Below the pieces are notes generated by a model that was given only the letters and a program-made list of their open reading frames with translations, did not search any database and was not told the origin of the DNA. A stretch of DNA of 64,000 bases from Gracilibacillus salinarum (lineage in GTDB: Bacteria; Bacillota; Bacilli; Bacillales; Amphibacillaceae), in contig NZ_CP095071.1 of NCBI RefSeq assembly GCF_022919575.1, positions 4,040,001-4,104,000 of the forward strand. The letters run 5' to 3'. Shown one piece after another: positions 17,885 to 26,342 of this stretch; the stretch's first letter is position 1, and each line of letters opens with the position of its first letter. The position numbers and the translations under genes were made by a program.

Positions 17885-18634
17885 ATGATCAAGAATGCAA
17901 AATTAAATTGGGTTCGTTTGCCATTAGTGAGCGTCGACAATTGCCGTGAGCTAGGCGGTTACAGTACAGCGGATGGTCAGCAGACAAAATGGCACGAACT
18001 ATTACGATCCAGTGATATGAGCAAGTTAACCGAAGAGGATATCACTTTTTTAAATGAGTACGGCGTGAAGACGGTCATCGATTTACGTGGTGAAGATGAA
18101 ATCGTGGCAAAACCTAATGCATTAGTGAAGGAGGATTTCTGTCACTATTACAATTTTCCGTTTATCACGAAGCAGGTATCTAATATTACTTATTCCACTA
18201 CAGAAAAACGATTCATGGGAGACTTTTACATTGAATTACTGGAAGATAATAAAGTGCTCCATGACATTTTCTATCGTATCGCACATGCTGAGGAAGGCGG
18301 AATTATCTTTCATTGCGCAGGCGGTAAAGACCGAACGGGAATCCTGGCCATGATGCTTCTGAGCTTAGCCGGCGTCGAGAAAAAGGACATCATCTCCAAT
18401 TATGAAGTGAGTTATACCAACCTAAAGACGATGCACACAGAAGAGGATCTCCCTGAAGGTATTCCGGTAGATTATATGTACTCGAAAGGGGAGTACATGG
18501 AGAAAACGTACGAGTATCTCACAGCTACATATGAAACGGTTGAACAGTATTTATTAGCTAAAGGCGTGGAACAGGAAGTCATTACACTGGTGAAGAATCG
18601 ATTGATTGATAAGGGTTCAGTTGTGACTATATAA
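17885..18634 (+). CDS. tyrosine/phosphoinositide-type phosphatase (MptpB/LipA-like) in the phn operon
   Basis: The 249-residue protein has the P-loop FHCAGGKDRTG near residue 142, with nucleophile Cys and Arg. The Lys-Asp in the loop is the pattern of the Y_phosphatase3 group (mycobacterial MptpB, Listeria LipA), which can remove phosphate from lipids and other organic phosphates as well as proteins. The N-terminal NCRELGGYSTADGQ and TVIDLRGEDE stretches are also typical. No signal peptide is seen, so it acts in the cytosol. AGGAGG precedes the ATG. As the last gene of a PhoP-box operon it may release phosphate from the imported ester; this is inference. Confidence 0.82.
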   Translation: MIKNAKLNWVRLPLVSVDNCRELGGYSTADGQQTKWHELLRSSDMSKLTEEDITFLNEYGVKTVIDLRGEDEIVAKPNALVKEDFCHYYNFPFITKQVSNITYSTTEKRFMGDFYIELLEDNKVLHDIFYRIAHAEEGGIIFHCAGGKDRTGILAMMLLSLAGVEKKDIISNYEVSYTNLKTMHTEEDLPEGIPVDYMYSKGEYMEKTYEYLTATYETVEQYLLAKGVEQEVITLVKNRLIDKGSVVTI

Positions 18635-18639
18635 TTTTG

Positions 18640-18684
18640 AAAAGCTTACAGACAAGTGTTAGGGATGTTTGTAAGCTTTTTTAT
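18640..18684 (+). terminator. terminator of the phn operon
   Basis: AAAAGCTTACAgAC and the matching TTTGTAAGCTTTT form a long stem followed by a T-run, immediately after the phosphatase gene. Confidence 0.85.
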
Positions 18685-18731
18685 TTTGATTTTAATGCAA
18701 TTCGATCAAAAGAATTTTATTTGAAAGCATT

Positions 18732-18850
18732 ATGAACGAAAGAAGGCCACATTCGACCAAAAGAGCCTCAAATCAAAGCAGTTATGAACGAAAGAAGGCC
18801 ACATTCGATCAAAAGAGCCCCACATCAAAGCAGTAATGACCGAAAGAAAA
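18732..18850. repeat. 52-bp tandem repeat, about 2.3 units (family R3)
   Basis: ATGAaCGAAAGAA starts at 18732, 18784 and 18836, exactly 52 bases apart. The units contain GGCCACATTCGAnCAAAAGAGCC and CATCAAAGCAGT. The sequence differs from families R1, R2 and R4, but the period and the purine/CAAAAG character match. Confidence 0.75.
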
Positions 18851-18934
18851 TCCGCAGTGGCAATAATATTCCCAGTCCAATATATATTTATGGTAAAATA
18901 GTCATAATTATATATGCTTGGTGGTGTAACTGTT

Positions 18935-19764
18935 ATGGAAAACTATCATTCTACCATTATAGGAAAGGGCGAGCCTTTAATTTTCTTACCTGCGACAGGT
19001 TTTCCCGGTATAGAAGGGTTAAATATAGCTGAATATCTATCAGATACATATGAGTGTCATTTAGTAGATCTTCCCGGTATCGGAAAAAGTGAAGGGATAT
19101 CAGACAAAGTTACCGTTGCTAAAATTGCCCAGTGGATAAAGGTGTACATCGATCACCATCAAATCGATCAAGCAGTATTTGTGGGGCATTCGCTGGGGCG
19201 GGATTAGTGATGTGCTTTGCGACATTATATCCAGATCATGTGGCGAAGATAGTATTATTGGACCAAGGTCACAAAAAAATGCCCTTGTTCCCGAAAGAGT
19301 ATGGTCTATTTCGATTTGCAATTCCCTTGGTAAGTGTATTTGAGAGTGTGTTTGGTAACGCCTTTGTCAAAATAATAGAAAAACCTTTTCTAGCAGTAGA
19401 GTCGGAGGTAGAAAAGGAACAATCCATGGAGAAATTTTGTGACAGGTTTTATCTTGAAGAATCGGATTACATAAGAAAGGCATTCCGTGAAGAAGTGCCC
19501 GTTAACAGGGAAGGAATCCGTTTGCTGTTTGGCTACTATCGTTTACATTTACCTAAACTGCTTCATCGCATAACTGCCCCTTGTTTACTTATCTATGCTT
19601 CCTTCAAAGATAAGAACATGAAAGAAGAACAAGTAACGGCTAAGGAAATCGAACATTTGCAGCCAAATCAAAATATCGAACTGTTTAAAATGGATACGCA
19701 ACATTATATGCATTGGGAAGATGAGGAATGCTTAGTTAAAATCAAAGCATTTTTGCTAGATTAG
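18935..19764 (+). pseudogene. alpha/beta hydrolase, frameshifted at the nucleophile elbow
   Basis: The first frame carries a hydrolase N-terminus (GEPLIFLPATGFPGIEG, VDLPGIGKSEG) up to VFVGHSLG, then meets a TAG. The rest (AGLVMCFATLYPDHVAKIVLLDQG through QHYMHWED, with a plausible catalytic His) continues in another frame. Adding one G to the GGGG run after CTG (about 19195-19200) restores GHSLGAGLV. So a one-base deletion in a G-run breaks the gene, or the read is in error. The ATG at 18935 follows GGTGGTG. The intact product would be about 276 residues. Confidence 0.75.
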
Positions 19765-19833
19765 AATAGATTAATCATTCGTTCTTAGACAACCTCCCTT
19801 CGCCATAAAATAGTTCTGAAGGGAGAGATGCTG

Positions 19834-19992
19834 ATGAAGTCACTAGACTGGACGATGATCGTATTTGTCAGTTCGACGTTATTGCATGAGTATTGGATAC
19901 TAACAGGCCTGCCCCGCATTTACTATTGGGATGTAAAAAGGCAGCATATAAATCATGTGGACGAGACGGAAGATATGAAAAAAACAGCTTAA
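19834..19992 (+). CDS. small hypothetical protein with one hydrophobic segment
   Basis: A 52-residue reading frame starts MKSLDWTMIVFVSSTLL, then HEYWILTGLPRIYYWD, and ends with an acidic/basic tail. GGGAG at 19821-19825 is eight bases before the ATG at 19834. The N-terminal hydrophobic stretch is short and could be a membrane helix. It lies between a broken hydrolase and a convergent operon. I do not recognise a family. Confidence 0.4.
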   Translation: MKSLDWTMIVFVSSTLLHEYWILTGLPRIYYWDVKRQHINHVDETEDMKKTA

Positions 19993-20025
19993 TCCTTATC
20001 AGCCATGGAACCGTCAATCTATCAA

Positions 20026-20060
20026 AAAAGTGCCAGACCTCACTAAAAGACTGGCACCTT
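20026..20060 (-). terminator. terminator of the xpaC-telA operon
   Basis: GTGCCAG and CTGGCAC form a stem. On the minus strand it is followed by TTTTTT, fitting the end of the telA transcript. Confidence 0.8.
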
Positions 20061-20068
20061 TCCATCAT

Positions 20069-21214
20069 CTAATTACTATCCTTAACCTGCAATAATCGCT
20101 GTTTCATCTCATTTTCCATTGTACTAATCTCTTGCTCTGCTTCCAAGCGCTTTCTGCGTCCATCCTCTTGTATCTTGAACACTTCTTCCAGTGTGGAAAC
20201 CAAATTCTCCTGGGTCGTCTTCAACGTCTCAATATCAACAAGCCCTTGCTCATTCAACTTTGCGGTTTCCACCGTATTGGTCTTTAACATCTCCGCATTT
20301 TTCAGTAGAAGGTCATTCGTTGTTTTCGAAACCTGTTTCTGCGCTTCGACGGCATGCTGCTGACGGAACATCGTTAGCGCGATTGCAATTTGATTCTTCC
20401 ATAATGGAATCGCCGTGAGAATGGATGATTGAATTTTCTCGACAAGTACCTGATTGGTATTTTGAATTAATCGTATTTGTGGCGCGCTCTGAATCGTAAT
20501 TTGACGACTTAGTTTCAAATCGTGCAGTCGTTTTTCGAGTCGATCTGTAAATTGAATCAGGTCATTCACTTCCTGATATTTCATTTGATCATTTGTCGAT
20601 TCAGCCGTTTTTCGTAAAGCTGGTATTTCTTTTTCCTGTAATTCCTCCAGCTTCAGTTCGCCGGCTGCAATGTAGACATTTAATCCTTTGAAATATTCCT
20701 TGTTGTGTTCATAAAGCTGTTCAAGCACCGAGATGTCCGATAGCAGTCCCTCTTTATTTCGCTCCAATTTCACCGTTATCCGGTCAATTTGGGCACCTGT
20801 TTTTTGATATTTAGACAGTGTCTCCTGTACAGAGCTGGATAGCTTGCCGAATAGGCGTTTCAATACATTTTGCTTCTCCGGCTTTAAATCGTCCGGGTTG
20901 ATCTCATTGAATTTCTTCATTAAGTCACTGATTACTTGGCCGACTTCCCCAACATCCTTCTTCTGGACATGGTCGAGCATCGAATGGGAGAAGGATAATA
21001 ACTTAGTCTGTGCCTGTGTACCGTAGGAAATAATCGCTTTGTGATTCGTTGGATCAATCTGGGTGGCAAGTGAGCGTGCTCTTTCCTGATCTTCTTCTGG
21101 AAGCACATCAATCAGTTTCTTTTCTTCAGGAACTTGCGTATCAGTCTCCCTTTTATGCTCATCAAATGGATTGTTCAATAAATCGTTCATCAAATTATGT
21201 TCTTCTTTATTCAT
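20069..21214 (-). CDS. telA: TelA/YaaN family toxic-anion-resistance protein
   Basis: The 381-residue, largely helical protein belongs to the TelA/KlaA family (B. subtilis YaaN, YceH), linked to tellurite and other stress resistance though the biochemistry is unclear. Conserved stretches include LKRLFGKL, GLNVYIAAGELKLEEL, and AIPLWKNQIAIALTMFRQQHA. Long coiled-coil segments fill the rest. I use the ATG complementary to 21212-21214 (MNKEEHNL), with AAAGGGTTGG upstream. It overlaps the end of xpaC by eight bases, as in the B. subtilis xpaC-yaaN pair. Confidence 0.88.
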   Translation of the reverse strand: MNKEEHNLMNDLLNNPFDEHKRETDTQVPEEKKLIDVLPEEDQERARSLATQIDPTNHKAIISYGTQAQTKLLSFSHSMLDHVQKKDVGEVGQVISDLMKKFNEINPDDLKPEKQNVLKRLFGKLSSSVQETLSKYQKTGAQIDRITVKLERNKEGLLSDISVLEQLYEHNKEYFKGLNVYIAAGELKLEELQEKEIPALRKTAESTNDQMKYQEVNDLIQFTDRLEKRLHDLKLSRQITIQSAPQIRLIQNTNQVLVEKIQSSILTAIPLWKNQIAIALTMFRQQHAVEAQKQVSKTTNDLLLKNAEMLKTNTVETAKLNEQGLVDIETLKTTQENLVSTLEEVFKIQEDGRRKRLEAEQEISTMENEMKQRLLQVKDSN

Positions 21215-21833
21215 GGTAATCCAACCCTTTCTTATGTTTTGCAAAATCTACTTCGAATTGCAGTTGCTCCAAATCGTCGGAGAGAATGTCATAGAGATCC
21301 TGCTCGATTTTTGCCTGGATATCTTTTAACGCATGACGTGTTTCTTTCAGCACCAGTTCCATCTCCTTGTTTTTCGCTGGCTGTGATGAGAGCAGGGCAT
21401 ATTTTTCCGTTAACTCTACCGCTGAATCGATATGTGAAAAATAGAACTGGCTGCCTTGATAGAATCGCTTAGGTTCTTTCTTTGTCGTGCGATAAATCTT
21501 TCTGGCCACTCGTACCAGATCCATGTTGTCTTTAATAAAAGTGAGATGGTGAATGGAAAATAGCGCTTTTTGCAAACGGCGTATTTTCGGACGAGCTTCT
21601 GCCAGATTCTTGCGAATGTAGCGGTAATCCTTTAATGTCAACTGATTATTTTTGAGAAATCGGAAATGACTGATGACCGAAACCAGTCCATAGGTGAGAC
21701 CAGCCACTATCAATGATAGTAGAGAGGCATACCAATAGGACAAATCTATAGCAAAAAAACTAACGAACCATGTCGTAATCATAACCGGAACAGCGATGAA
21801 TATTCCGATGACTACTGTTAGCAATTTAAACAT
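21207..21833 (-). CDS. xpaC: XpaC family protein (5-bromo-4-chloroindolyl phosphate hydrolysis protein)
   Basis: The 208-residue protein has two N-terminal membrane helices (FKLLTVVIGIFIAVPVMITTW; YWYASLLSLIVAGLTYGLV) and a helical cytosolic part, matching the length and layout of B. subtilis XpaC. XpaC was named for allowing hydrolysis of X-phos, but its true role is unknown. It pairs with TelA and overlaps it by eight bases, so the two probably act at the membrane together. Confidence 0.8.
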   Translation of the reverse strand: MFKLLTVVIGIFIAVPVMITTWFVSFFAIDLSYWYASLLSLIVAGLTYGLVSVISHFRFLKNNQLTLKDYRYIRKNLAEARPKIRRLQKALFSIHHLTFIKDNMDLVRVARKIYRTTKKEPKRFYQGSQFYFSHIDSAVELTEKYALLSSQPAKNKEMELVLKETRHALKDIQAKIEQDLYDILSDDLEQLQFEVDFAKHKKGLDYHE

Positions 21834-21977
21834 CTTCTATCGACTCCTAACTATATCCTTATCTAGTACTACGATTGAGAGAAAGAAAAGTTTCAGTTTT
21901 TTTCGGCGTTTATATGCCAAATAAAGAGGGGATAGATTGGCAAGCGAAGCCGTTCTACCGTCAGATATATTTTTTTA

Positions 21978-22034
21978 TTGACAAACATGTATATACAAGA
22001 TAACATGAAAACGTAATCACTTGTATATACATGT
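21978..22034 (+). promoter_or_regulatory. treP promoter with two TreR operators and a cre site
   Basis: TTGACA (21978-21983), a 17-bp spacer and TAACAT (22001-22006) form a SigA promoter. The palindrome TGTATATACA occurs inside the spacer (21988-21997) and again at 22022-22031; the longer flanks are inverted copies (ACATGTATATACAAG and CTTGTATATACATGT). They match TreR operators. TGAAAACGTAATCA (22006-22019) fits the CcpA cre consensus and overlaps the -10 end. Induction by trehalose-6-phosphate and glucose repression follow. Confidence 0.85.
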
Positions 22035-22055
22035 AAAAAGTGAGGAGGAGCGAAA

Positions 22056-23492
22056 ATGAGTAAATATAAAGAACAAGCCGACAAACTACTTGAAAAAGTA
22101 GGCGGCAGTGACAACATCTCCGTTGTGACGCATTGTGCTACAAGGATGCGTTTTGTATTGCATGATACAGACAAAGCAGATGTGGAAGCGATTGAAGAGA
22201 TTGATCTTGTCAAAGGTACCTTTACGTCTGGCGGGCAGTTTCAAGTCATTATCGGTAATGAGGTCGCGACGTTTTATAATGAATTTACCAAAGTTGCCGG
22301 TGTAGGAGACAGCTCCAAGGATGATGCAAAACAAGCAGCGAAGCAAAATATGAATGTCCTGCAGCGGATGGTTTCCCATCTTGCTGAGATTTTCACACCG
22401 ATTATTCCTGCACTAGTTGTTGGGGGGCTGATTCTCGGGTTTCGTAATGTAATTGGTTCCATTGACATGGTCAATGGAGGAACGCAGACGTTAGCAGAAA
22501 CGTCTCAATTCTGGAAGGGTGTTTATGATTTTCTCTGGTTGATTGGGGAAGCGATCTTCCACTTCTTACCGGTTGCGATTACGTGGGCAATCTCAAGAAA
22601 AATGGGAACCACGCAAGTACTTGGTATTGTCTTAGGTATTACGTTAGTATCACCGCAATTATTAAATGCTTATAGTGTTGCTGGAGCCGATTCGATTCCG
22701 CAATGGGATTTCGGTTTTGTCCAAATTGATATGATCGGTTATCAGGCGCAGGTTATCCCAGCGATCTTAGCCGGATTTGTTTTAGCTTATTTGGAAATCT
22801 GGTTGCGAAAAGTAATTCCAAGTGTTGTATCGATGATATTTGTTCCGTTTTTCGCACTGATTCCTGCCGTGCTGATTGCCCATGTTGTCTTAGGTCCAAT
22901 CGGCTGGGAGATCGGTTCCTGGATTTCTAATATTGTCTATTCTGGCTTAACTTCAGGTTTTGGCTGGTTGTTTGCCGCGATATTCGGCTTTGCCTATGCG
23001 CCGCTTGTCATTACCGGATTGCATCATATGACCAATGCGATTGATTTACAGCTGATGAGTGACTTCGACGGTACGATATTATGGCCAATGATTGCCCTGT
23101 CCAATATCGCACAAGGCTCTGCCGTTGTCGCCATGATCTATTTGAATCGTAAAGATAAGCAAGAACAGCAAGTATCCGTACCTGCAGCGATTTCCTGTTA
23201 TCTTGGTGTAACAGAGCCTGCGCTGTACGGGATTAACTTAAAATATCTTTTCCCATTTTTCGCAGGGATTACCGGTTCAGCAATTGCCGCTGTTATCTCG
23301 GTCGGGTCAGGTGTTATGGCTAACTCGATCGGTGTAGGCGGTATTCCAGGCGTACTATCGATTCAAGTCGCAGATATTTTGATGTTCTGTGTTGCAATGG
23401 TCGTGGCGATTGTAGTTCCGTTTATATTGACAGTCATACTCGCAAGAACGAAAATTGGTAAGGATGCGTATGAACGACTAGAAAAAAGATAA
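22056..23492 (+). CDS. treP: PTS trehalose-specific EIIBC component
   Basis: The 478-residue protein joins an N-terminal EIIB domain, phosphorylated at Cys in VTHCATRMRF (about residue 27), to a hydrophobic EIIC domain starting near residue 105 (MVSHLAEIFTPIIPALVVGGLI). It has the sugar-binding motif ITGLHHMTNAIDLQL and GVTEPALYGI. Trehalose is imported as trehalose-6-phosphate. An EIIA domain is absent, as in B. subtilis TreP, so a general EIIA must serve it. AGGAGG precedes the ATG. It is the first gene of treP-treA-treR. Confidence 0.93.
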   Translation: MSKYKEQADKLLEKVGGSDNISVVTHCATRMRFVLHDTDKADVEAIEEIDLVKGTFTSGGQFQVIIGNEVATFYNEFTKVAGVGDSSKDDAKQAAKQNMNVLQRMVSHLAEIFTPIIPALVVGGLILGFRNVIGSIDMVNGGTQTLAETSQFWKGVYDFLWLIGEAIFHFLPVAITWAISRKMGTTQVLGIVLGITLVSPQLLNAYSVAGADSIPQWDFGFVQIDMIGYQAQVIPAILAGFVLAYLEIWLRKVIPSVVSMIFVPFFALIPAVLIAHVVLGPIGWEIGSWISNIVYSGLTSGFGWLFAAIFGFAYAPLVITGLHHMTNAIDLQLMSDFDGTILWPMIALSNIAQGSAVVAMIYLNRKDKQEQQVSVPAAISCYLGVTEPALYGINLKYLFPFFAGITGSAIAAVISVGSGVMANSIGVGGIPGVLSIQVADILMFCVAMVVAIVVPFILTVILARTKIGKDAYERLEKR

Positions 23493-23498
23493 AGAAAA

Positions 23499-23526
23499 AG
23501 AGAGGATTATCCCTCTCTTTTTCGGT
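23499..23526 (+). terminator. internal attenuating terminator between treP and treA
   Basis: AAAGAGAGG and CCCTCTCTTTTTC form a stem with a four- to five-base loop and a T-run. It lies in the 59-base gap between treP and treA and may reduce downstream expression. Confidence 0.7.
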
Positions 23527-23551
23527 TACAGGTAAGAAAGGATGTAGGACA

Positions 23552-25225
23552 ATGAGCGAACAATGGTGGAAGAAGTCTGTTGTCTATCAGATCTATCCAA
23601 AGAGTTTTAGAGATACAACAGGTAATGGCACAGGTGATATTCAAGGAATCATTGAACAATTGGATTATCTGAAGAAACTTGGAGTGGATGTAATCTGGCT
23701 GACTCCTGTCTATGCCTCACCACAGAATGATAATGGCTATGATATCTCTGACTATTTTTCGATCCATCCGGAATATGGAACGATGCAAGATTTTGAAGCG
23801 TTATTAGAAGCAACGCATCAGCGAGGTATGAAATTAATCATGGATATTGTAGTAAACCATACATCAACTGAGCACGACTGGTTTAAACAATCACAATCAT
23901 CACCAGATAATCCGTATCGGGATTTTTATATTTGGAAGAATGGCGAAGCAGATCGCCCGCCAACCAACTGGCAATCAAAATTTGGTGGGTCTGCATGGCA
24001 ATGGGATCAAACATCAGCACAATATTATCTCCACCTGTTTGACGTGACACAAGCAGATCTCAATTGGGAAAATCAACAGGTGCGCTCTGAAGTCTATCAA
24101 ATGATGAATTTCTGGTTAGACAAGGGTGTGGATGGCTTCCGGTTAGATGTTATCAATCTTATTTCCAAGGATCAGCGCTTTCCGAGTGATGATGCTGGTG
24201 ATGGCCGCAGGTTTTATACAGATGGTCCACGAGTGCATGAATATTTGCACGAGATGAATCAGCATGTATTTAAAGGGCGTCAAACGATTACGGTTGGTGA
24301 AATGTCATCGACAACTTTGGAGGACTGTATTGCTTATTCCAATCCTGATCGTGAAGAGTTAGACATGACGTTCAATTTTCATCATTTAAAAGTCGATTAT
24401 CCCGATGGCGAGAAATGGACAAAAGCTGATTTTGATTTTCTCGAATTAAAACAAATCCTATCAAAATGGCAGGTTGGTATGCAGCAGGGCGGTGGCTGGA
24501 ACGCCCTCTTCTGGTGTAATCATGATCAGCCACGTGTCGTTTCACGATTTGGAGATGACGAAGAGTATCATAAAGAATCTGCCAAAATGCTGGCCACCAC
24601 GATTCACTTGATGCAAGGGACACCTTATATTTATCAAGGGGAAGAAATAGGAATGACCAACCCTAAATTTGCATCGATTGATCAATACCGGGACGTCGAA
24701 TCGCTGAATATGTATGATAGTAAAAAAGCGGAAGGCATGACGAAACAGGAAATCATCGAGATCTTACAAGAGAAATCACGAGATAATTCGAGAACACCGA
24801 TGCAGTGGAATAGTACGGAAAATGCAGGATTTACTACTGGCACACCATGGATTAACGTAGCGGATAATTATCCGGACATTAATGCCGAACAAGCGATTGC
24901 GGACAGCGATTCTATTTTTTATCATTATCAACAGCTGATCGCACTAAGAAAAGAATACCAGGTCATCACAGATGGTACTTATCAGTTGCTGTTGCCTGAT
25001 CATCTTGCAATTTTTGCCTATGTAAGAGAAAATGAGGAGGAATGGATGCTTGTCGTCAATAATTTTTATGACAAGCGTGTCGTTTTTACATTACCAGAGG
25101 ACATAGACGGATTTGATGGATCAGGTGAAGTGATACTCACGAATTATACGATGGAAGATCGTGCGGTTGATCAGCGGGAACTTCTGCCTTATGAGTCATT
25201 CGTCTATTATCAAATGAAGAAATAA
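23552..25225 (+). CDS. treA: alpha,alpha-phosphotrehalase (trehalose-6-phosphate hydrolase, GH13)
   Basis: The 557-residue GH13 enzyme splits trehalose-6-phosphate into glucose and glucose-6-phosphate in the cytosol. The four GH13 regions are visible: DIVVNHTS, GFRLDVINL (nucleophile Asp), VGEMSS (acid/base Glu) and NHDQPR. The start WWKKSVVYQIYPKSF is typical of the trehalose-6-phosphate/oligo-1,6-glucosidase branch. Context with treP and treR supports the phosphorylated substrate. Confidence 0.93.
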   Translation: MSEQWWKKSVVYQIYPKSFRDTTGNGTGDIQGIIEQLDYLKKLGVDVIWLTPVYASPQNDNGYDISDYFSIHPEYGTMQDFEALLEATHQRGMKLIMDIVVNHTSTEHDWFKQSQSSPDNPYRDFYIWKNGEADRPPTNWQSKFGGSAWQWDQTSAQYYLHLFDVTQADLNWENQQVRSEVYQMMNFWLDKGVDGFRLDVINLISKDQRFPSDDAGDGRRFYTDGPRVHEYLHEMNQHVFKGRQTITVGEMSSTTLEDCIAYSNPDREELDMTFNFHHLKVDYPDGEKWTKADFDFLELKQILSKWQVGMQQGGGWNALFWCNHDQPRVVSRFGDDEEYHKESAKMLATTIHLMQGTPYIYQGEEIGMTNPKFASIDQYRDVESLNMYDSKKAEGMTKQEIIEILQEKSRDNSRTPMQWNSTENAGFTTGTPWINVADNYPDINAEQAIADSDSIFYHYQQLIALRKEYQVITDGTYQLLLPDHLAIFAYVRENEEEWMLVVNNFYDKRVVFTLPEDIDGFDGSGEVILTNYTMEDRAVDQRELLPYESFVYYQMKK

Positions 25226-25238
25226 GAGGATTGCCAGC

Positions 25239-25952
25239 ATGCAGAATAAGTATATGATTATTTATCAAGACATGGTAAAACAGATTGACATCGAAGCCTA
25301 TAAACCGAAGGAATTTTTGCCATCTGAAAATGAACTGACAACCAAATATAACACATCGCGTGAAACGATTCGAAAGGCGTTAACATTACTGGCGCAAAAT
25401 GGCTATATCCAGAAGATAAGAGGGAAGGGGTCTGTCGTGATTGACAGGAGTAAGTTTGATTTTCCGGTGTCTGGACTTGTCAGCTTTAAAGAAGTTTCCG
25501 AGAAAATCGGACAGCAACCGGAAACGATGGTGCACGCCTGTCAGTTAATCGATGCTCCTCCGGACATAAGCGAACACTTGAAATTGAAAGAAGCAGAACG
25601 AGTCTGGCAAGTTTGCCGTATTCGATCTTTTTCAGGAAGCAAGATTATTCTCGATAAGGATTATTTGCTGGAACGTTTTGTCCCACATATGAGTGAAGAA
25701 ATCGCACAGGATTCCATTTACGCCTATATTGAAGGGGAGCTGAACCTTACGATCAGCTTTGCCAAGAAAGAGATTGTGGTCGAGGAACCAACGGAAGAAG
25801 ATCGATCATTGCTGGACTTAGACGGCTTCCATAACATTGTCGTGATCAAAAACTATGTGTATCTGGATGACGCCAGTCTATTTCAATATACCGAATCGCG
25901 ACACCGGCCGGATAAATTCCGTTTTGTTGATTTTGCGAGGAGGAATCATTGA
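25239..25952 (+). CDS. treR: GntR-family trehalose operon repressor
   Basis: The 237-residue regulator has an N-terminal winged helix (LPSENELTTKYNTSRETIRKAL) and a C-terminal UTRA ligand domain, the same size as B. subtilis TreR (238). It should bind the two TGTATATACA palindromes at the treP promoter and release them when trehalose-6-phosphate accumulates. It starts 13 bases after treA and is therefore part of its own operon. Confidence 0.92.
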   Translation: MQNKYMIIYQDMVKQIDIEAYKPKEFLPSENELTTKYNTSRETIRKALTLLAQNGYIQKIRGKGSVVIDRSKFDFPVSGLVSFKEVSEKIGQQPETMVHACQLIDAPPDISEHLKLKEAERVWQVCRIRSFSGSKIILDKDYLLERFVPHMSEEIAQDSIYAYIEGELNLTISFAKKEIVVEEPTEEDRSLLDLDGFHNIVVIKNYVYLDDASLFQYTESRHRPDKFRFVDFARRNH

Positions 25953-25954
25953 GG

Positions 25955-25988
25955 GAGCAGTAGCTTAAGGTTACTGCTCTCTTTTATT
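25955..25988 (+). terminator. terminator of the tre operon
   Basis: GAGCAGTA and TACTGCTC form an 8-bp stem followed by a T-rich run immediately after treR. Confidence 0.8.
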
Positions 25989-26036
25989 TCGTTATAATTA
26001 AAACATGAAGGAACTATTTATAGTGAAGCTGCATTT

Positions 26037-26078
26037 AAGAAAAGATGTGTCGTCTATACACATCTTTTCTTTTTTTTA
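26037..26078 (+). terminator. second strong terminator
   Basis: AAGAAAAGATGTGT and ACACATCTTTTCTT form a 14-bp stem with an eight-base T-run. A TATAAT at about 25993-25998 lies 40 bases upstream, so a very short transcript between the two terminators is possible, but there is no convincing -35 box. Confidence 0.8.
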
Positions 26079-26228
26079 GTTCAGTTTGAATAACTAAGTC
26101 AAACTATTCATTCCGTTTATAAAAAAACAGTAAAAAAGTCCTATTGATATTTTTTTGTCTTAAAAAAGAGTAATTATACATTAAAAAACAGTATTGAGGT
26201 GGCTAATATACTTTTTTATTATCTTATA

Positions 26229-26244
26229 TAGTAAGCGTTTTCAA
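26229..26244 (+). promoter_or_regulatory. cre-like CcpA site before the lyase gene
   Basis: TAGTAAGCGTTTTCAA fits the cre pattern (T-AARCG-TTTCA) about 100 bases before the lyase start. Together with the two sites further on it suggests catabolite control of the whole glycan locus. The 26079-26228 stretch is AT-rich with no other feature. Confidence 0.6.
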
Positions 26245-26342
26245 GTTGTTGTTTTAAGGGGGTGTTATGAATGTGATGAAAAATAATGACCTTTCCATCC
26301 ATCAGTTTTTAAGGCATTAGCACTATTAAAGGAGGAGATTGT

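Noticed and set aside
14480..18634. Complete phosphonate degradation operon
   Set aside because: Only transport genes and a phosphatase are present; no C-P lyase, phosphonatase or phosphite dehydrogenase gene was found in the window.
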